Below, one piece after another: positions 16,697-18,302 of a stretch of DNA of 18,302 nucleotides (positions are counted from its first letter, which is position 1; each line of letters begins with the position of its first letter). This DNA comes from Neisseriaceae bacterium (GTDB taxonomy: Bacteria > Pseudomonadota > Gammaproteobacteria > Burkholderiales > UBA11063). The DNA lies in NCBI GenBank assembly GCA_947441745.1, contig CANEUJ010000017.1, positions 1-18,302 on the forward strand, in the 5' to 3' direction. Both the position numbers and the translations under genes were made by a program. Below the pieces are notes generated by a model, which had not been told where the DNA came from, did not search any database, and was given only the letters and a program-made list of their open reading frames with translations.

Positions 16697-16717
16697 CGGT
16701 TTAAAAAAATATAACCG
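16697..16717. repeat. Small inverted repeat in the hpf leader
   Basis: CGGTT (16697-16701) and AACCG (16713-16717) flank an A-rich 11-base loop. The stem is only five pairs and has no T-run after it, so it is more likely a leader hairpin or a binding site than a terminator, and may be chance. Confidence 0.25.
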
Positions 16718-16775
16718 ATTTATTCAAGTGTTAATATCTGAATTGAAATATGTAATTTGAAAAAGGAAGAATATT

Positions 16776-17138
16776 ATGAAAAATTTATCAATTTTTTGTA
16801 GAGACTTTGAGTTAACTGATGCAATAAAAACATACTTAGCAGACAAGATGATGTCACTAGAAAAATATTTATCAAATCCTGATGAGGTTACATTTAACGC
16901 TCGTTTAGGTAAAGTTTCTAACCACCATAATCATGGTAAGATTTTTTATGCTGAAGTAAGTATTCATACTCCTGAAAAAAACTTTGGTGCACGTGAAGAA
17001 GCCGAGGAGTTATATGGAGCTATTGACGTATTAAAAGATGAGTTAGCTCGTGCTATTACTCATTATAAGAGTAAAACTCGTGACTTAGATAGAAAAGAAG
17101 CACAGAAGTTTAAAGAAGACATTAGAACAACCGAGTAG
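16776..17138 (+). CDS. hpf: Ribosome hibernation promoting factor (short HPF/YfiA type)
   Basis: HPF-family proteins bind the decoding region of the 30S subunit and put ribosomes into an inactive state in slow growth. The 120-residue product has the family opening (SIFCRDFELTDAIKTYLADK), a basic middle with an EVTFNARLGKV strand and FYAEVSIHTPEKNF, and the helix EELYGAIDVLKDELARAITHYK, which matches the conserved AID-x-L-x-D-x-L signature. It ends in a charged tail (KEAQKFKEDIRTTE) and lacks the C-terminal dimerisation domain of long HPF, so it is the short form; HPF and YfiA cannot be told apart with certainty. AGGAAG sits six bases before ATG 16776. It is often found next to rpoN in other proteobacteria, but not here. 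Confidence 0.93.
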   Translation: MKNLSIFCRDFELTDAIKTYLADKMMSLEKYLSNPDEVTFNARLGKVSNHHNHGKIFYAEVSIHTPEKNFGAREEAEELYGAIDVLKDELARAITHYKSKTRDLDRKEAQKFKEDIRTTE

Positions 17139-17158
17139 TTGAAAGGAATTACTAAAAT

Positions 17159-18217
17159 ATGCAAGATTCAATATTATTTAAGCCACTCAAAGTTGGTGCT
17201 TTAGAATTAACTAATCGTATAATCATGGCACCACTTACAAGATGTCGTGCAATTAAGGATAGAGTTCCTAATGCTTTAATGGCAGAGTATTATGCCCAAA
17301 GAGCTGATGCAGGTCTAATACTTAGTGAAGCAACATCAGTGACTCCTATGGGTATTGGTTATCCAAATACTCCAGGTATTTGGTCTGATGCACAAGTTGA
17401 GGGGTGGAAGTTAGTAACTGAAGCAGTACATAAAAAAGGTGGCAAGATATTTTTACAATTATGGCACGTTGGGCGTATTTCAGATCCTATTTATTTAGAT
17501 GGTAAACTACCTGTTGCACCAAGTGCTATAGCACCTAGTGGGCATGTAAGTTTGGTACGTCCAATAAAGGATTATGTAGTTCCAAGATCCCTTGAGCTTG
17601 ATGAAATATCTGGTGTAGTTGAAGCGTATCGTCTTGGTGCTGTTAATGCTAAAAAAGCTGGATTTGATGGTGTTGAAATTCATGGTGCTAACGGTTATTT
17701 ATTGGATCAGTTTTTACAAGATATTTCAAATAAACGTACTGATATTTATGGTGGTAGTATAGAAAATCGTGCGCGACTTATGTTGGAAGTGACTGATGCA
17801 GTTATTTCTGTATGGGGAGCTGATCGTGTAGGAATGCATTTAGCACCAAGATGCGATTCACACGCAATGGGAGACTCTGACCCGTTAGCTACATTTTCTT
17901 ATGTTGCACGTGAGCTTGGCAAGCGTAAGGTTGCTTTTATCTGTGGACGTGAGACGCAAGATGACAAATCAATAGGTGCAAAACTAAAAAAAGAATTTGG
18001 TGGTGTTTATATAATGAACCAGATGTTGACAAAATCTACATCAGAGTCATTGATTAATGCTGGAGATGCAGATGCGGTAGCATTTGGGGTGTTATTTATT
18101 TCAAATCCTGATTTAACAAAGAGATTGTTATTAAATAGTGAGTTAAATACGCCAAAACCTGAAACTTTTTATAGTGATGGAGCTGTAGGATATACTGACT
18201 ACCCTACATTAAATTAG
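17159..18217 (+). CDS. Old Yellow Enzyme family NADH:flavin oxidoreductase / alkene reductase
   Basis: A 352-residue FMN-dependent TIM-barrel enzyme that would reduce activated C=C bonds or nitro compounds with NAD(P)H. Family marks are RIIMAPLTRCRA at the start, LQLWHVGRISDP, HGANGYLLDQFLQD with the substrate-binding pair H175 and N178, then NKRTDIYGGSIENRARL, and the ending FYSDGAVGYTDYP. Two arginines that contact FMN in NemA/OYE-like members are replaced: the VGxR strand reads VGMHLAP (H227) and AFGR reads AFGV (V311). I recall a subfamily of bacterial OYEs with HLAP and AFGV together, so this is probably a subfamily trait and not damage. AGGA lies 11 bases upstream, in the 20-base gap after hpf, so the two are likely co-transcribed. 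The substrate is unknown. Confidence 0.93.
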   Translation: MQDSILFKPLKVGALELTNRIIMAPLTRCRAIKDRVPNALMAEYYAQRADAGLILSEATSVTPMGIGYPNTPGIWSDAQVEGWKLVTEAVHKKGGKIFLQLWHVGRISDPIYLDGKLPVAPSAIAPSGHVSLVRPIKDYVVPRSLELDEISGVVEAYRLGAVNAKKAGFDGVEIHGANGYLLDQFLQDISNKRTDIYGGSIENRARLMLEVTDAVISVWGADRVGMHLAPRCDSHAMGDSDPLATFSYVARELGKRKVAFICGRETQDDKSIGAKLKKEFGGVYIMNQMLTKSTSESLINAGDADAVAFGVLFISNPDLTKRLLLNSELNTPKPETFYSDGAVGYTDYPTLN

Positions 18218-18221
18218 GTGG
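18216..18221 (+). promoter_or_regulatory. Shine-Dalgarno-like site overlapping the OYE stop
   Basis: AGGTGG overlaps the TAG stop at 18215-18217 and lies six bases before an ATT codon at 18228 that opens a signal-peptide-like frame. It suggests a further gene in the same transcript. Confidence 0.45.
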
Positions 18222-18227
18222 TAAGAA

Positions 18228-18302
18228 ATTAAAAAATCCTTAATTTTACTAACTATTATAGCTAAAGTTTATGCAGTTGATAGTAGTATCGCTCCTGAAG
18301 TA
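18228..18302 (+). CDS. Possible exported protein, 5' part, with ATT start
   Basis: A frame open to the right edge reads IKKSLILLTIIAKVYAVDSS and onward: two lysines, a hydrophobic core and a V-Y-A cleavage-like site before VDSS, which looks like a Sec signal peptide. An in-frame TAA at 18222-18224 closes it upstream, and no ATG, GTG or TTG occurs in this part of the frame, so the only start that fits the Shine-Dalgarno AGGTGG is ATT 18228. AUU starts are known but rare (infC, pcnB). The alternatives are a start past the window, the ATG at 18271 in another frame (MQLIVVSLLK, poor ribosome site), a decayed gene, or a base error. The product cannot be identified from 25 codons. Confidence 0.4.
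   Translation, partial: MKKSLILLTIIAKVYAVDSSIAPEV

Noticed and set aside
16697..16717. CGGTT/AACCG hairpin as the maeA terminator
   Set aside because: Only five pairs and no T-run downstream; it also lies after the likely hpf promoter.
1..18302. A novel defence, mobile or biosynthetic system
   Set aside because: All full-length genes belong to recognised families with intact motifs; there are no integrase, transposase, toxin-antitoxin or array-like repeats in the window.

Overview
The window is a densely packed, AT-rich stretch (roughly one third G+C by eye) of a Gram-negative chromosome. The coding content is almost all core: the end of a division and cell-wall (dcw) cluster, the replicative polymerase, UDP-GlcNAc synthesis and adenylate kinase, with a few accessory genes after them. 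The protein sequences look betaproteobacterial. The clearest signs are the HIT protein that opens with Cys-x-x-Cys, the long-LID adenylate kinase with the YNPPK segment, and GlmU with the GAGKRM nucleotide loop. An AT-rich member near the Neisseriales is my best guess; this is an inference from recalled family resemblance, not a database match. I see no tRNA, rRNA, CRISPR array, insertion sequence or phage gene.

Layout, bases 1-10970: ten same-strand genes run almost without gaps. They are murC (3' part), ddl, ftsQ, ftsA, ftsZ, lpxC, a HIT-family gene, dnaE and glmU. Junctions are overlaps or short spacers: ftsZ and lpxC overlap by 4 bases, ftsQ and ftsA are 1 base apart, and dnaE and glmU are 10 apart. 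The first genes make the peptidoglycan precursor (MurC adds L-Ala, Ddl makes D-Ala-D-Ala) and assemble the division septum (FtsQ, FtsA, FtsZ). lpxC commits UDP-GlcNAc-derived precursor to lipid A. glmU makes the UDP-GlcNAc that both pathways consume. dnaE, the catalytic subunit of DNA polymerase III, sits inside this envelope cluster, which is not its usual address.

Layout, bases 10971-18302: a lone NodT/TolC-type outer membrane lipoprotein has its own likely promoter, followed by adk. A minus-strand CPA1-type Na+/H+ antiporter meets adk stop to stop with no base between. A 100-base divergent region then carries a palindromic -10 sequence that could serve both the antiporter and a NAD-type malic enzyme. 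A short ribosome hibernation factor and an Old Yellow Enzyme follow. The window ends in the first codons of what may be an exported protein whose best start is ATT. No gap exceeds 135 bases.

I did not find a convincing undescribed multi-gene system. The points most worth a second look are the lpxC Shine-Dalgarno written into the FtsZ C-terminal peptide with two otherwise unused arginine codons, the symmetric divergent promoter at 14875-14886, the possible AUU-initiated gene at the right edge, the unusual dnaE placement, and the orphan efflux outer-membrane factor.
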